Shown: piece after piece, positions 7,111 to 14,741 of the stretch
How positions within the stretch are numbered: position 1 is the first letter of the stretch
Layout of the letters: each line of letters starts with the position of its first letter
Notes under the pieces: model-generated
The model's input: the letters and a program-made list of their open reading frames with translations, nothing else
What the model was told of the DNA's origin: nothing
Databases searched by the model: none
Assembly (NCBI GenBank): GCA_039029315.1
Contig: JBCCGK010000171.1
Coordinates: 1-16,755, forward strand
DNA: 16,755 nucleotides
From: JBCCCJ01 sp039029315
Lineage (GTDB): Bacteria > Bacteroidota > Bacteroidia > J057
Direction: 5' to 3'
Translations under genes and position numbers: made by a program

Positions 7111-8358
7111 CTATTCTTTATCCTTTTGCCTCTTCCTCTTCCCTGCCAACTGTTTCTCATAAAATCCGAGCAGACCCTTGGTAATCGAATCATTGTCGAA
7201 TCGCGACTTAACAAAGCTTCTCGCCCGAGCACTGATTGTGTCATGTATGCTGCGCTGCTCTATCAGGATTCTGACACGATCAGCAAAATCTTCAGCCGTT
7301 TGTGCGAGCATGATGTTGTTGCCGTGTTTGGCACTCATGCCTTCTGCGGCCATAGGCGTTGCCACAATGGGCTTGCCATAGGCCATGCCCTCGACAATCT
7401 TGACACGCATGCCACTTCCCGAAAAGATCGGAACAACCATGACTGCCTTGGATTTGATGAATTCTGAGGCGCTGGGCACTTCTCCGAGGACCACAATATT
7501 ATCTTGACGAATGCTCAAATATTTGTTGGGCATATTTCGACCCGCGATGAAGAATTTCACCTGTGGGAAGCTTGGGTGAACCTTAGGCCAGACTTCTTTC
7601 AGAAACCAGTCCAAGCCTTCTCGATTGGGTTCCCAATCCAGGGCACCGATATAGAATACAGAAGGATATTCCAGCTCAACTGGTCGAGTATCCAGAATAT
7701 CAAAATCCATCCCCACCTGACAAACATAAGCAGGTTTGATGGCTCCCAACTTTTTCAAAATCCCTGCGTCTCGACCTGTGATGGGGACCAGGACATCATA
7801 AGGATTCTTTTTGTAGAAGGTTTGCTCATATTTTTTGATGCGAACGGCAGTCTCTTTGAACACATACTGCTTAATCGGGTTCTCTTCATTTTTTGCCCGA
7901 CGATCCCAGATTTCATGTTCGATATTGTGGGCTCGCAGGGCGACCAAGGCTTTGGGAGCTTTCGCTCGTATGGAATCTATATAGGCTCCCATAAACAAGG
8001 TCTCAATCTGAATTACATCGAACTCTCTTGCCTCCAGAATCCGTTCGAGTTGCCAACGGAAGTTTTTGGAACGAAATCGCTGAACATGATAGGACTCCTT
8101 ACTAAACATCAGATTGGCCATGACATCTCGCCATTTGACCGAGGTGTCGATCTCTATGGTATAGTACTCTGCCAAACGCTGTATATCATCCGGTATATTG
8201 CGAAGAAAGACATAATGTTTGGGAGTATTGACAGCGACCACAGTAACCTTATGGCCTGCTTTGTGGAATCCCCGAATCATGTTGAGCATGGCAATTGCTC
8301 CCCCATCTTTCGGCGGCCAGGGATTTTTGACGCATAGCATGAGAATCTTGAGTGCCAT
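7111..8358 (-). CDS. Family GT4 glycosyltransferase, last gene of the efflux operon
   Basis: This 415-residue GT-B enzyme is distinct from the one at the left. It begins with a Rossmann strand and glycine loop (MLCVKNPWPPKDGGAIAML), carries RAHNIEHEIW at about 142-151, and has the donor-site block SGSGMRVKIVEGMAYGKPIV in the C-terminal half. E323 is the conserved second glutamate of the EX7E region; the first position is Ser, as in the SGSG-type subgroup. It has a lysine/arginine-rich tail (KRKRQKDKE). The substrate is unknown. It starts only 32 bp after the YbhR-like permease gene, so read-through from the pump operon is likely, but a perfect -7 box sits in the gap and may give it independent expression. 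A functional link to the pump is not established; it may simply be a downstream passenger. Confidence 0.85.
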   Translation of the reverse strand: MALKILMLCVKNPWPPKDGGAIAMLNMIRGFHKAGHKVTVVAVNTPKHYVFLRNIPDDIQRLAEYYTIEIDTSVKWRDVMANLMFSKESYHVQRFRSKNFRWQLERILEAREFDVIQIETLFMGAYIDSIRAKAPKALVALRAHNIEHEIWDRRAKNEENPIKQYVFKETAVRIKKYEQTFYKKNPYDVLVPITGRDAGILKKLGAIKPAYVCQVGMDFDILDTRPVELEYPSVFYIGALDWEPNREGLDWFLKEVWPKVHPSFPQVKFFIAGRNMPNKYLSIRQDNIVVLGEVPSASEFIKSKAVMVVPIFSGSGMRVKIVEGMAYGKPIVATPMAAEGMSAKHGNNIMLAQTAEDFADRVRILIEQRSIHDTISARARSFVKSRFDNDSITKGLLGFYEKQLAGKRKRQKDKE

Positions 8359-8362
8359 GCCG

Positions 8363-8370
8363 CAAAGGTA
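8363..8370 (-). promoter_or_regulatory. Bacteroidota-type -7 box (TACCTTTG) before the GT4 gene
   Basis: On the minus strand TACCTTTG matches TAnnTTTG at every fixed base and ends 4 nt before the ATG at 8358. The transcript would therefore start at or very near the start codon and be almost leaderless. No TTG is seen at the usual -33 distance, so activity is uncertain. Confidence 0.4.
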
Positions 8371-8390
8371 GCAGAAACTGTATGTCTGTC

Positions 8391-9515
8391 CTACTCTTGT
8401 TTGCGATAACTCACCACTGCAAAAAAGTTAAATACACCTGCCAGAATGCCTGTTATGATGAATTCATACTGGATATCTGCAAAATGCGATCCTTTGAGCA
8501 AAACCTGACGCATGACCGTAACGAAATGTGCCACCGGATTGGGAATGGTACACCATTGTGCCCATTTGGGCATGCTTTCGATTGGGGTAAACAAGCCACT
8601 CATCAGAATGAAAATCATCGCAAAAAACCAGGCAATGAACATGGCCTGTTGTTGGGTGTCAGCAAAGTTGGAAATGAGAAGACCCAATCCAAGGACAGCA
8701 GCCAGGTTGACCAGACAGTAGGCAAAGACCAATCCCAAACTTCCAACCATGGGGGTGTCAAATAACAGTTTGCCAACCGTAAGGCCAATCGTCAGAATCA
8801 GCAAACCTATGACTAGAAAGGGCAACATTTTTCCTAAAATGAATTGCCACTTTTTGATGGGTGTCACATTGATCTGCTCGATGGTCCCGATTTCTCGCTC
8901 ACGTACCACATTCATCGCCGTGAGAACGAGAATCAGAATGGTGACCAATTCTCCCATAATGCCAGGGACCATGAAGGTCTTATAATCCAGCTCTGGATTG
9001 TACCAGTTTGAGGAAGTGATCTCAATGGTGGATGCGGTCGCCTGCATGACCATCATCTGTGGTGCCGCCTCTATGCGGATATCCTGATTAAAGGCTTGTA
9101 TGATTTGTGTTAGATAGGCAGAACCAATGATCGCTTGTTGCCCATTGATGGCATTGACGAGCACTTGCAGTTTATTTCCTCTATTCTTAATAAAGTCTCG
9201 CTCAAAGGCTACAGGGATCTCCAGAATGATGTCTGAACGCCCGCTTTGCAATTCGCGATCTCCTTCTTCCTCGCTATTGGGGGTGCTGAAGAGGGTAAAC
9301 CGATCGGATGCCTCGATTTTTTGCACCAGTTGGCGCGAGTACATAGAGTGATCCTTGTCAATGATGGCAATGTTGACATTGCGAATCTCATTGCTGGCCG
9401 CATTGGACAGGACAATCAACTGGATAATTGGAGCAATCGTCAGCAAAGGCAGAATCGCACGATTGCGGATTACCTGAATGAATTCCTTTTGTATGATAAA
9501 GAGTAAGCGTCTCAT
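8391..9515 (-). CDS. ABC-2 type permease, YbhR-like
   Basis: This 374-residue inner-membrane subunit of an ABC exporter has the fold of the ABC2_membrane_3 family. One transmembrane helix lies near the N-terminus (about 20-38), followed by a large extracytoplasmic domain (about 45-180) and five or so helices from about 184 to 370. The conserved cytoplasmic coupling segment REREIGTIEQINVTP is at about 205-219, and the late SGLFTPIESMPKW loop is typical. It is paralogous to the next permease upstream and the two should form the transmembrane heterodimer. Position as the last pump gene matches ybhR of the E. coli cecR-ybhGFSR operon. A 37-bp spacer separates it from the upstream permease gene. 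Confidence 0.9.
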   Translation of the reverse strand: MRRLLFIIQKEFIQVIRNRAILPLLTIAPIIQLIVLSNAASNEIRNVNIAIIDKDHSMYSRQLVQKIEASDRFTLFSTPNSEEEGDRELQSGRSDIILEIPVAFERDFIKNRGNKLQVLVNAINGQQAIIGSAYLTQIIQAFNQDIRIEAAPQMMVMQATASTIEITSSNWYNPELDYKTFMVPGIMGELVTILILVLTAMNVVREREIGTIEQINVTPIKKWQFILGKMLPFLVIGLLILTIGLTVGKLLFDTPMVGSLGLVFAYCLVNLAAVLGLGLLISNFADTQQQAMFIAWFFAMIFILMSGLFTPIESMPKWAQWCTIPNPVAHFVTVMRQVLLKGSHFADIQYEFIITGILAGVFNFFAVVSYRKQE

Positions 9516-9538
9516 AGGAAAAAAATGGAGAAGCGACT

Positions 9539-9553
9539 GTCTGTGAAACAGAC
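9539..9553 (-). other. Short intercistronic hairpin between the two permease genes
   Basis: GTCTGT (9539-9544) and ACAGAC (9548-9553) form a perfect 6-bp stem with a 3-nt loop. It overlaps the last stop codon base of the upstream permease. It lacks a U-tract in the minus direction, so it is not a terminator; it could influence mRNA processing or translation of the next gene, or be incidental. Confidence 0.35.
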
Positions 9554-10665
9554 TATTGTAATCTGATTTTGAAATTTCGATAACTAGCGATCAGGAAGAA
9601 AAGAGTCATGCCGATAAGCACAGAGGTCGGATACCAAATGAACTCCCAACCAGTGCCCTTGAGCATCACATGTTTCAGAATGTCAATGAAATACTTGGCT
9701 GGAATGATGTTCGAGATCCATTGTAGGATATCAGGCATGCTGTCGATGGGGAAAATGAAGCCAGACAACAACATGGTCGGTAGCATCAACATCATCAAAG
9801 AGATGATCATGGCAGCCTGCTGGGTGGCGGTTTTGGTCGAAATCAGAATTCCCAAGGCCAGAGCAGTCAGCACAAATAGCACACAAGCCCCCAACAGCAA
9901 AGCAAGACTGCCTACAATGGGCACACCAAACACAAAGACCCCCAGAATCAAAATGATGACCGCATTGATGAAAGAAAGCAGTACATAAGGTGTTACTTTC
10001 CCCAAAATGATCAACATGGGCGGGAGAGGAGAGACAAGCAGTAACTCCATGGTCCCGAGTTCTTTTTCTCTGGCAATGGTCAGAGATGTCATCATGGCGG
10101 AGATGAGCATCAGAATCAGGGTGATCACACCGGGCACAAAATTGTACACGCTCTTGAGCTCAGGGTTGTACATCATCCGTGTCTCAAGCTGTATTTGGTA
10201 GGGCATCTGTTGGACCTTGGCCTTTCTCGCCTGAAATCCCCGAATCATGCCCGAGGCATAGTTCACCAGAGTGGTTGCATAATTCGGTTCTGTCCCATCG
10301 GCGATCAGTTGGATTTGAACTCGTTTTTCACCATAAAACTGCCCTGCAAATTCCGGTGGAATTACCATGGCCATCTTGATGCTGCCATCAGCAAATCTAT
10401 CCTGAATATCTTCATAAGAATGCAATTCGGCGGCCAGTCTGAAATGCCCGGACGCCTGAATATGCTGAACCAACTCACTGCTCAAATGATCATGAGACTG
10501 ATCCAGAATGGCGATAGACGCATCCTTGAACTCATTGGTCACTGTATACCCAAATATGATGACCTGAGCGATGGGCATTCCAAAGAGAATGAACAAGGTT
10601 CGTCTATCTCTGAGAATATGATAGATTTCTTTTCGGACAAATGCGATAAATGCGCGTCTGAGCAT
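9553..10665 (-). CDS. ABC-2 type permease, YbhS-like
   Basis: This 370-residue ABC exporter permease is a paralogue of the adjacent YbhR-like protein. Helix 1 lies near 22-42 (RTLFILFGMPIAQVIIFGY), followed by an extracytoplasmic domain to about 175 and a C-terminal set of helices. The coupling motif REKELGTMELLLVSPL is at about 199-214, and LSGFIFPIDSMPDILQW at about 300-316 is a family signature. It should pair with the YbhR-like subunit and the two ATPases. In E. coli, YbhFSR is associated with drug and cation efflux; the substrate here cannot be predicted. The 110-bp gap to the upstream ATPase gene is the widest inside the pump gene run. Confidence 0.9.
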   Translation of the reverse strand: MLRRAFIAFVRKEIYHILRDRRTLFILFGMPIAQVIIFGYTVTNEFKDASIAILDQSHDHLSSELVQHIQASGHFRLAAELHSYEDIQDRFADGSIKMAMVIPPEFAGQFYGEKRVQIQLIADGTEPNYATTLVNYASGMIRGFQARKAKVQQMPYQIQLETRMMYNPELKSVYNFVPGVITLILMLISAMMTSLTIAREKELGTMELLLVSPLPPMLIILGKVTPYVLLSFINAVIILILGVFVFGVPIVGSLALLLGACVLFVLTALALGILISTKTATQQAAMIISLMMLMLPTMLLSGFIFPIDSMPDILQWISNIIPAKYFIDILKHVMLKGTGWEFIWYPTSVLIGMTLFFLIASYRNFKIRLQ

Positions 10666-10722
10666 ATTGTTTATGAGTTATTGAGTGAATGGGTGATTGA
10701 GTTGTTTGAGGGCAGAGGAAAA

Positions 10723-10741
10723 TTGTTGCTTCGCAGCACAA
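10723..10741 (-). other. GNRA-capped hairpin in the widest operon spacer
   Basis: Read on the minus strand the spacer can fold as TTGTGCT-GCGA-AGCAACAA: four pairs closed by a GCGA tetraloop, then one bulged A and three more pairs. GCGA is a stable GNRA loop. The rest of the 110-bp gap (10666-10775) is A/C-rich in the minus direction and contains the tandem motif ACTCAAT twice. No U-tract follows, so a role in processing or differential expression of the permease genes is only possible. Confidence 0.35.
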
Positions 10742-10775
10742 TATCTAGCCTCTCTCTTCTGACATCTGCCTTCTC

Positions 10776-11504
10776 TTACCCCTCCCGAGCCAGCCTGAGA
10801 AACACATCGTCCATTGAGTCAGCCGAAAAAGTTTCTTTCAATCCCTTGGGACTATCCAGGGCTTCGATCTTGCCAGCAACCATGATCGACACCCGATCGC
10901 AATACTCCGCTTCATCCATATAGTGGGTCGTCACGAAAATGGTTTTGCCAGTGTGGGCCGCTTCATAAATCATTTCCCAGAACTGTCGCCGGGTGACAGG
11001 ATCTACCCCTCCTGTGGGTTCATCCAGAAAGACAATGGTGGGATCGTGCATAAGTGCAACAGAGAAAGCCAGTCGCTGTTTCCACCCCAGAGGAAGAGAT
11101 TGTACCAATTGTTTGGCGACAGATTCGAGTTGAAGATTTTGCAGAATTTCTTCTGTCTTGTCCCTGATGGCCTGCCGACTCATGCCATATATGCCTCCAT
11201 AGAAGCGGATGTTCTGCTTGACAGAGAGATCTTCATATAAGCTGAACTTCTGACTCATATAGCCAATGTTTTGCTTGATCTGCTCTGCTTGCCGATAGAC
11301 ATCGTATCCAGCTACAGAAGCTTCCCCACTACTAGGGCGGCTCAGACCTGTCAACATGCGCATCGCTGTGGTTTTGCCTGCTCCATTCGCTCCCAGAAAT
11401 CCAAATATTTCTCCCGCCTGCACCTCAAAACTGATGGCATCTACAGCTTTGAACGCGCCGAATTTCTTGGTCAGATTGTTGACTTGAATGACTGTTGATT
11501 CCAT
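10776..11504 (-). CDS. ABC transporter ATPase matching the C-terminal half of YbhF
   Basis: This 242-residue nucleotide-binding subunit powers the exporter by ATP hydrolysis at the inner membrane. Walker A is GANGAGKTT (K44), Walker B with the catalytic glutamate is IVFLDEP (E162), and the H-loop is THYMDEAEYCDR (H194). The signature motif is atypical: LPLGW at 137-141 in place of LSGGQ. This LPLG form, followed by KQRLA and DEPTGGVDP, is what I recall from the second half of E. coli YbhF. The frame is open to 11807, but that 101-residue extension would overlap the neighbouring ATPase gene and has no ABC features; ATG 11504 precedes the first beta strand (VIQVNNLTKKFGAF). The start lies 4 nt after the stop of the upstream ATPase, indicating translational coupling. 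Confidence 0.92.
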   Translation of the reverse strand: MESTVIQVNNLTKKFGAFKAVDAISFEVQAGEIFGFLGANGAGKTTAMRMLTGLSRPSSGEASVAGYDVYRQAEQIKQNIGYMSQKFSLYEDLSVKQNIRFYGGIYGMSRQAIRDKTEEILQNLQLESVAKQLVQSLPLGWKQRLAFSVALMHDPTIVFLDEPTGGVDPVTRRQFWEMIYEAAHTGKTIFVTTHYMDEAEYCDRVSIMVAGKIEALDSPKGLKETFSADSMDDVFLRLAREG

Positions 11505-11508
11505 AAGA

Positions 11509-12423
11509 TTAGCTTGCCTGGGTTTGTAAGAGATCCAAAAACACATCTTCAATGCCCGCCTGTTGCTGCTTGACTTGTATATCCTGGTGGCCTTTTTCTG
11601 TGAGCCAGTTCTGGATAACTTTGGCATCCCTCTCTCGATAGGTGGTAAGGTGGAGACTGTCCCCAAATGGCAATACCTGTTCTGTCTCTTCATAGCTTCG
11701 CAAATCCCGAAGCAGGGCATAAAAGTTGCCTCCCTGTATCGTGAATAGGGGTTTGTTGAAAGCAGAAATGATGTTCTGAGGACTATCAATGGAGAGAATT
11801 TGCCCATGCTGAATCAAGGCAATTCGCTCGCACATGCTCGCTTCATCCATATAGGGCGTGCTGACCAGAATGGTGATGCCCTTGGCTTTGAGTCGTTTGA
11901 GCATGTCCCAAAATTCTTTTCGACTCACAGCATCTACGCCCGTTGTAGGTTCATCCAGAAAGAGCGCTTCCGGCTTGTGAATCAAGGCGCAACAAAGGGC
12001 CAATTTCTGTTTCATCCCGCCTGATAGTTTGCCAGCTAACCGTTTTTTGAATGGTTCGATCTGCACATAGATATCGCGTATCAGATCATAATTTTCCTCT
12101 ATACTGGTTCCAAAAATGGTGGCGAAGAAATTCAGATTTTCTTCCACACTCAAATCCTGGTAGAGAGAAAATCGACCCGGCATATAGCCCACGCGCTTGC
12201 GGATTTCCTTGTACTCCTTAACCACATCATAGCCGACTACGCTCGCCTGACCTTCATCTGGCAACAGAAGTGTAGTCAGAATCCTGAACAGACTCGTCTT
12301 GCCTGCCCCGTCAGGGCCGATCAAGCCAAACAACTCTCCTGCCTGGACCTCAAAGCTGAGTCCTTTCAAAGCAGGTGTACCATCGTACGACTTACTGATT
12401 TGTTGAATGGAAATAGCTGTCAT
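11509..12423 (-). CDS. ABC transporter ATPase matching the N-terminal half of YbhF
   Basis: This 304-residue partner ATPase has a canonical Walker A (GPDGAGKT, K42), the canonical signature LSGGM at 133-137 followed by KQKLALCCAL, and Walker B with E158 (ALFLDEPTTGVD). The H-loop histidine is replaced: the segment reads STPYMDEA, with Pro190 where His is normally found. E. coli YbhF also departs from His in its first half, as I recall (STSYLDEA). The C-terminal 70 residues beyond the ABC core (LFTIQGGNFYALL to the end) resemble the extra C-terminal region found in DrrA/CcmA-type exporter ATPases. The start ATG overlaps the stop of the adaptor gene in an ATGA, so the two are translationally coupled. 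This and the following ATPase presumably form a heterodimer. Confidence 0.92.
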   Translation of the reverse strand: MTAISIQQISKSYDGTPALKGLSFEVQAGELFGLIGPDGAGKTSLFRILTTLLLPDEGQASVVGYDVVKEYKEIRKRVGYMPGRFSLYQDLSVEENLNFFATIFGTSIEENYDLIRDIYVQIEPFKKRLAGKLSGGMKQKLALCCALIHKPEALFLDEPTTGVDAVSRKEFWDMLKRLKAKGITILVSTPYMDEASMCERIALIQHGQILSIDSPQNIISAFNKPLFTIQGGNFYALLRDLRSYEETEQVLPFGDSLHLTTYRERDAKVIQNWLTEKGHQDIQVKQQQAGIEDVFLDLLQTQAS

Positions 12424-13355
12424 GATCCAGCACTTTCGGGCACCTTGGAATCAGCATGTGGTCCTAAAAAAATAACTTCTGCTGGCATACCGAGTTTCAA
12501 TCGGCCATCATTCTTGACCTTGATTTTGAAGGCATACACAAGATTCACGCGTTCCTCCCTGGTCTGTATGATTTTGGGGGTAAATTCTGCCTGTTCGGCG
12601 ATCCAGGTGATTTCGCCTGACATCTCCTGAAATTCCTGCCCCCCATCGATGCGCACACTGACTGTTTGTCCAAGATAAATCTGACTGAGCTGCCTCCCAC
12701 TCACGTAAGCGCGAAGGGTCAGATGATCGAGATTTGCGATCTTGTACAGAGGCGAGCCAAAATTGACGATCTCGGATTGCTCTGCCAGTTTTGTCAGGAC
12801 GGTTCCTCCTACAGGATTTTTGATATAGCAACGCTGAATTTGATCCTCTACGCTGAGAATTTTGGCTGCGATTGGGTCTTTCTCTGCCAGGATGCCCCGG
12901 TTGGCAATCTGCGCCTGACGACGTACAGCTTCTATCCGCTGATCCAAAACGGCGAGTTCCCCATTGAGATCGTCTAATTGTTTGGGGGTGGCTGCCTTGT
13001 CTTCCAGCAGTTTTTGGACGCGAGTCTGCTCGCGCAGGAGGTTTTGTTTCTGGTCTTCGAGTACAGCAATCTCAGGTGCTGACTCTCGTAATTTCTTGGG
13101 CAAGGTCTTCAAGCTGGCCTCCAATTGGAGTCGCTGAAGATGAAGGCTGGTGGTATCGACCAGGGCAATCAAGCGACCAGCCTCCAGTTTTTGCCCTTCT
13201 TCAATATCGAGTGTCAGGAGCCTGCCTCTGGCTTCTGCACTGATGAGTGTCGTCCTGGCTTCAAAATTCCCATAGGCATCGGCCAGAGGTTCCTCTGTCT
13301 GACAAGCTGTTATAAACAGGATGGACAAGAGTGAAAGAATTGGGAGATATTTCAT
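12420..13355 (-). CDS. HlyD-family periplasmic adaptor lipoprotein, YbhG-like
   Basis: This 311-residue membrane-fusion (adaptor) protein should bridge the ABC permeases and the outer membrane factor. The N-terminus is a lipoprotein signal with lipobox ITAC, giving Cys18 as the lipidated residue. The first half of the biotinyl-lipoyl-like barrel follows (RGRLLTLDIEEGQKLEAGRLI, about 43-63). A long coiled-coil hairpin spans about 72-175, and the second barrel half is IKNPVGGTVLTKLAEQSEIV. The beta-barrel region (LRAYVSGRQLSQIYLGQTVSVRIDG) ends in LGMPAEVIF, typical for YbhG/HlyD proteins. The fold and its placement directly before the YbhF-like ATPases match E. coli ybhG. It starts 15 bp after the outer membrane factor gene. 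Confidence 0.92.
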   Translation of the reverse strand: MKYLPILSLLSILFITACQTEEPLADAYGNFEARTTLISAEARGRLLTLDIEEGQKLEAGRLIALVDTTSLHLQRLQLEASLKTLPKKLRESAPEIAVLEDQKQNLLREQTRVQKLLEDKAATPKQLDDLNGELAVLDQRIEAVRRQAQIANRGILAEKDPIAAKILSVEDQIQRCYIKNPVGGTVLTKLAEQSEIVNFGSPLYKIANLDHLTLRAYVSGRQLSQIYLGQTVSVRIDGGQEFQEMSGEITWIAEQAEFTPKIIQTREERVNLVYAFKIKVKNDGRLKLGMPAEVIFLGPHADSKVPESAGS

Positions 13356-13370
13356 AATGGATGATGATTG

Positions 13371-14648
13371 TTATTCAAGGGCGCCTTGTTGAGTGAGATA
13401 TTGAATTTTGACCTGGATCAACTGGATTTCGTGCAATTGCAATTGCTGTCTGGCCTGTAGTTCTGCATTGGTTTGGATGAGATACTCATTGGCTGTGATG
13501 ACCCCATGTTCCAACTGGGAGGAAAGTTGTTCAAGTATCTGATGTTGCAATTCAGTAATCTCCCGATCGCGTTTGATTTGATTTTCCAGTCCGGCTATGT
13601 CTTCCTGATATTTCCCCTCCATTGCTTGCAATCCAGATTCAAAAGCCTCTCGCTGGTTCTCTATCATTTGCATTTGGATGCTCATGATTTGACGATCTCT
13701 GTTGGCCTTGCCCCAGTCCACGAGATTCCAGGAGAAGGCCACTCCCCCCATCGCATAGGGCGACAACTGATTGTCGAAAAAATTCAAGGGATTGGGATAG
13801 CCGATTCCACCTGAAGCAAAGGCACTGATTTTGGGTCGTTTGCTTGCTTGAATGATATCTTCCCTGGAATCTATCAGGCGTTGTTGTTGTTCGAACAGCC
13901 CCTGTTCTGGCCGCTGAATCGGGACGCCGAGGGAAAACCCATTCAAATCAGGCAGGTCCAATTGCACATTTTCAGACAAGTCTTCTCCTGTCAATCTGCT
14001 GAGGACCGCCAACAATGCTCTGCTTTCATTCTGCGTGCGCTCCATTTCGGCCAGGAGTTCGAGTTCCCGAACATGAATCTTGTCTACCTCGCTTTGAAGG
14101 ATGACCCCATGCTCGACCCCAGCCTGCATGCTTTCCTTTCTCAAGCCAAGATCCTTGAGGGTGACCGCCAGAATATCAGACTTTTTTCGGGAAAACAAAA
14201 CGCCCATAAAAGTTTGATTTACCTGAGGGGGTAGTTTGTTCAATTCTACTTCTACTTTCTCATGCTCTACAGCTGATTTGAGACCTTCCTGATCAGAGAG
14301 TGCGCCGGTCATTCCACCATCATATAGCAGGTATTGGACATCTGCATAGGTTCTGATGTTGTACAATGGCAAGTCGATGGTGAGTGGGATGCCGATGTCT
14401 TCTGGCAAACTCACTACTTCAGACTGTATGCGGGCGTCAGCCTTCCACTGTATGCTCGGAAGGCGTGATTGGTCGATGGATTCCTGTCGGAGAAAAGATG
14501 CTTTGGCCAATAGACCAAGGTTTTTCTCCAGAGCAGAGTGTTGGCGAGAAAGTTCATGTGCGTGGGTAAGAGACAGGGTCTGACCTGGCTGCCCGAAGGC
14601 CGGGAAGTAGAAGATCAGACACATGAGGAGGATCACATATTTTTGCAT
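13371..14648 (-). CDS. TolC-like outer membrane factor
   Basis: This 425-residue protein has a signal peptide (MQKYVILLMCLIFYFPAFG). Two outer-membrane-efflux-protein repeats of long amphipathic helices follow: the first contains LTHAHELSRQHSALEKNLGLL and a strand region ending in YLLYDGG, and the second contains ISAFASGGIGYPNPLNFF and WNLVDWGKANRD. This layout is that of the trimeric TolC/OprM channel-tunnel, which lets the exporter expel substrate to the outside. Length is close to the family norm. E. coli ybhGFSR has no such gene and is thought to rely on TolC; here a dedicated channel is co-transcribed with the adaptor and pump. The upstream spacer carries TetR-type operator motifs. Confidence 0.92.
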   Translation of the reverse strand: MQKYVILLMCLIFYFPAFGQPGQTLSLTHAHELSRQHSALEKNLGLLAKASFLRQESIDQSRLPSIQWKADARIQSEVVSLPEDIGIPLTIDLPLYNIRTYADVQYLLYDGGMTGALSDQEGLKSAVEHEKVEVELNKLPPQVNQTFMGVLFSRKKSDILAVTLKDLGLRKESMQAGVEHGVILQSEVDKIHVRELELLAEMERTQNESRALLAVLSRLTGEDLSENVQLDLPDLNGFSLGVPIQRPEQGLFEQQQRLIDSREDIIQASKRPKISAFASGGIGYPNPLNFFDNQLSPYAMGGVAFSWNLVDWGKANRDRQIMSIQMQMIENQREAFESGLQAMEGKYQEDIAGLENQIKRDREITELQHQILEQLSSQLEHGVITANEYLIQTNAELQARQQLQLHEIQLIQVKIQYLTQQGALE

Positions 14649-14689
14649 GTCGATATGGCGTTTGAGGATTCGACGAAGAAGATTATCTG

Positions 14690-14726
14690 TTTGGTTAAAT
14701 CAATTGGTTTAACTGTTTGGTTAGTT
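14690..14726. promoter_or_regulatory. Clustered TetR operator half-sites upstream of the outer membrane factor gene
   Basis: GTTTAACTGTTTGGTTAGTT (14707-14726) matches the operator upstream of tetR (GTTTAACCATTTGGTTAAAC) at 15 of 20 positions in the same register. A second, overlapping palindrome, GTTAAATCAATTGGTTTAAC (14694-14713), has 9 of 10 complementary pairs, and TTTGGTTAAA at 14690-14699 is a further perfect half-site. These lie 42 to 78 bp upstream of the outer membrane factor ATG. They are the natural targets of the TetR protein encoded just upstream, so this is probably where the pump is repressed. Confidence 0.7.
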
Positions 14727-14741
14727 TTCGGTCAAAAAAAA

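Noticed and set aside
7504..8337. 277-residue plus-strand frame opposite the GT4 gene
   Set aside because: It lies wholly antisense to a clear glycosyltransferase gene and has no recognisable motif.
10195..10923. 242-residue plus-strand frame over the YbhS-like gene and the spacer
   Set aside because: It is antisense to two recognised ABC genes and has a non-protein-like composition.
10776..11807. Extended 343-residue version of the second ATPase starting at 11807
   Set aside because: The extra 101 residues overlap the end of the adjacent ATPase gene, show no ABC-family features, and the ATG at 11504 gives a normal ABC N-terminus 4 nt after the upstream stop.
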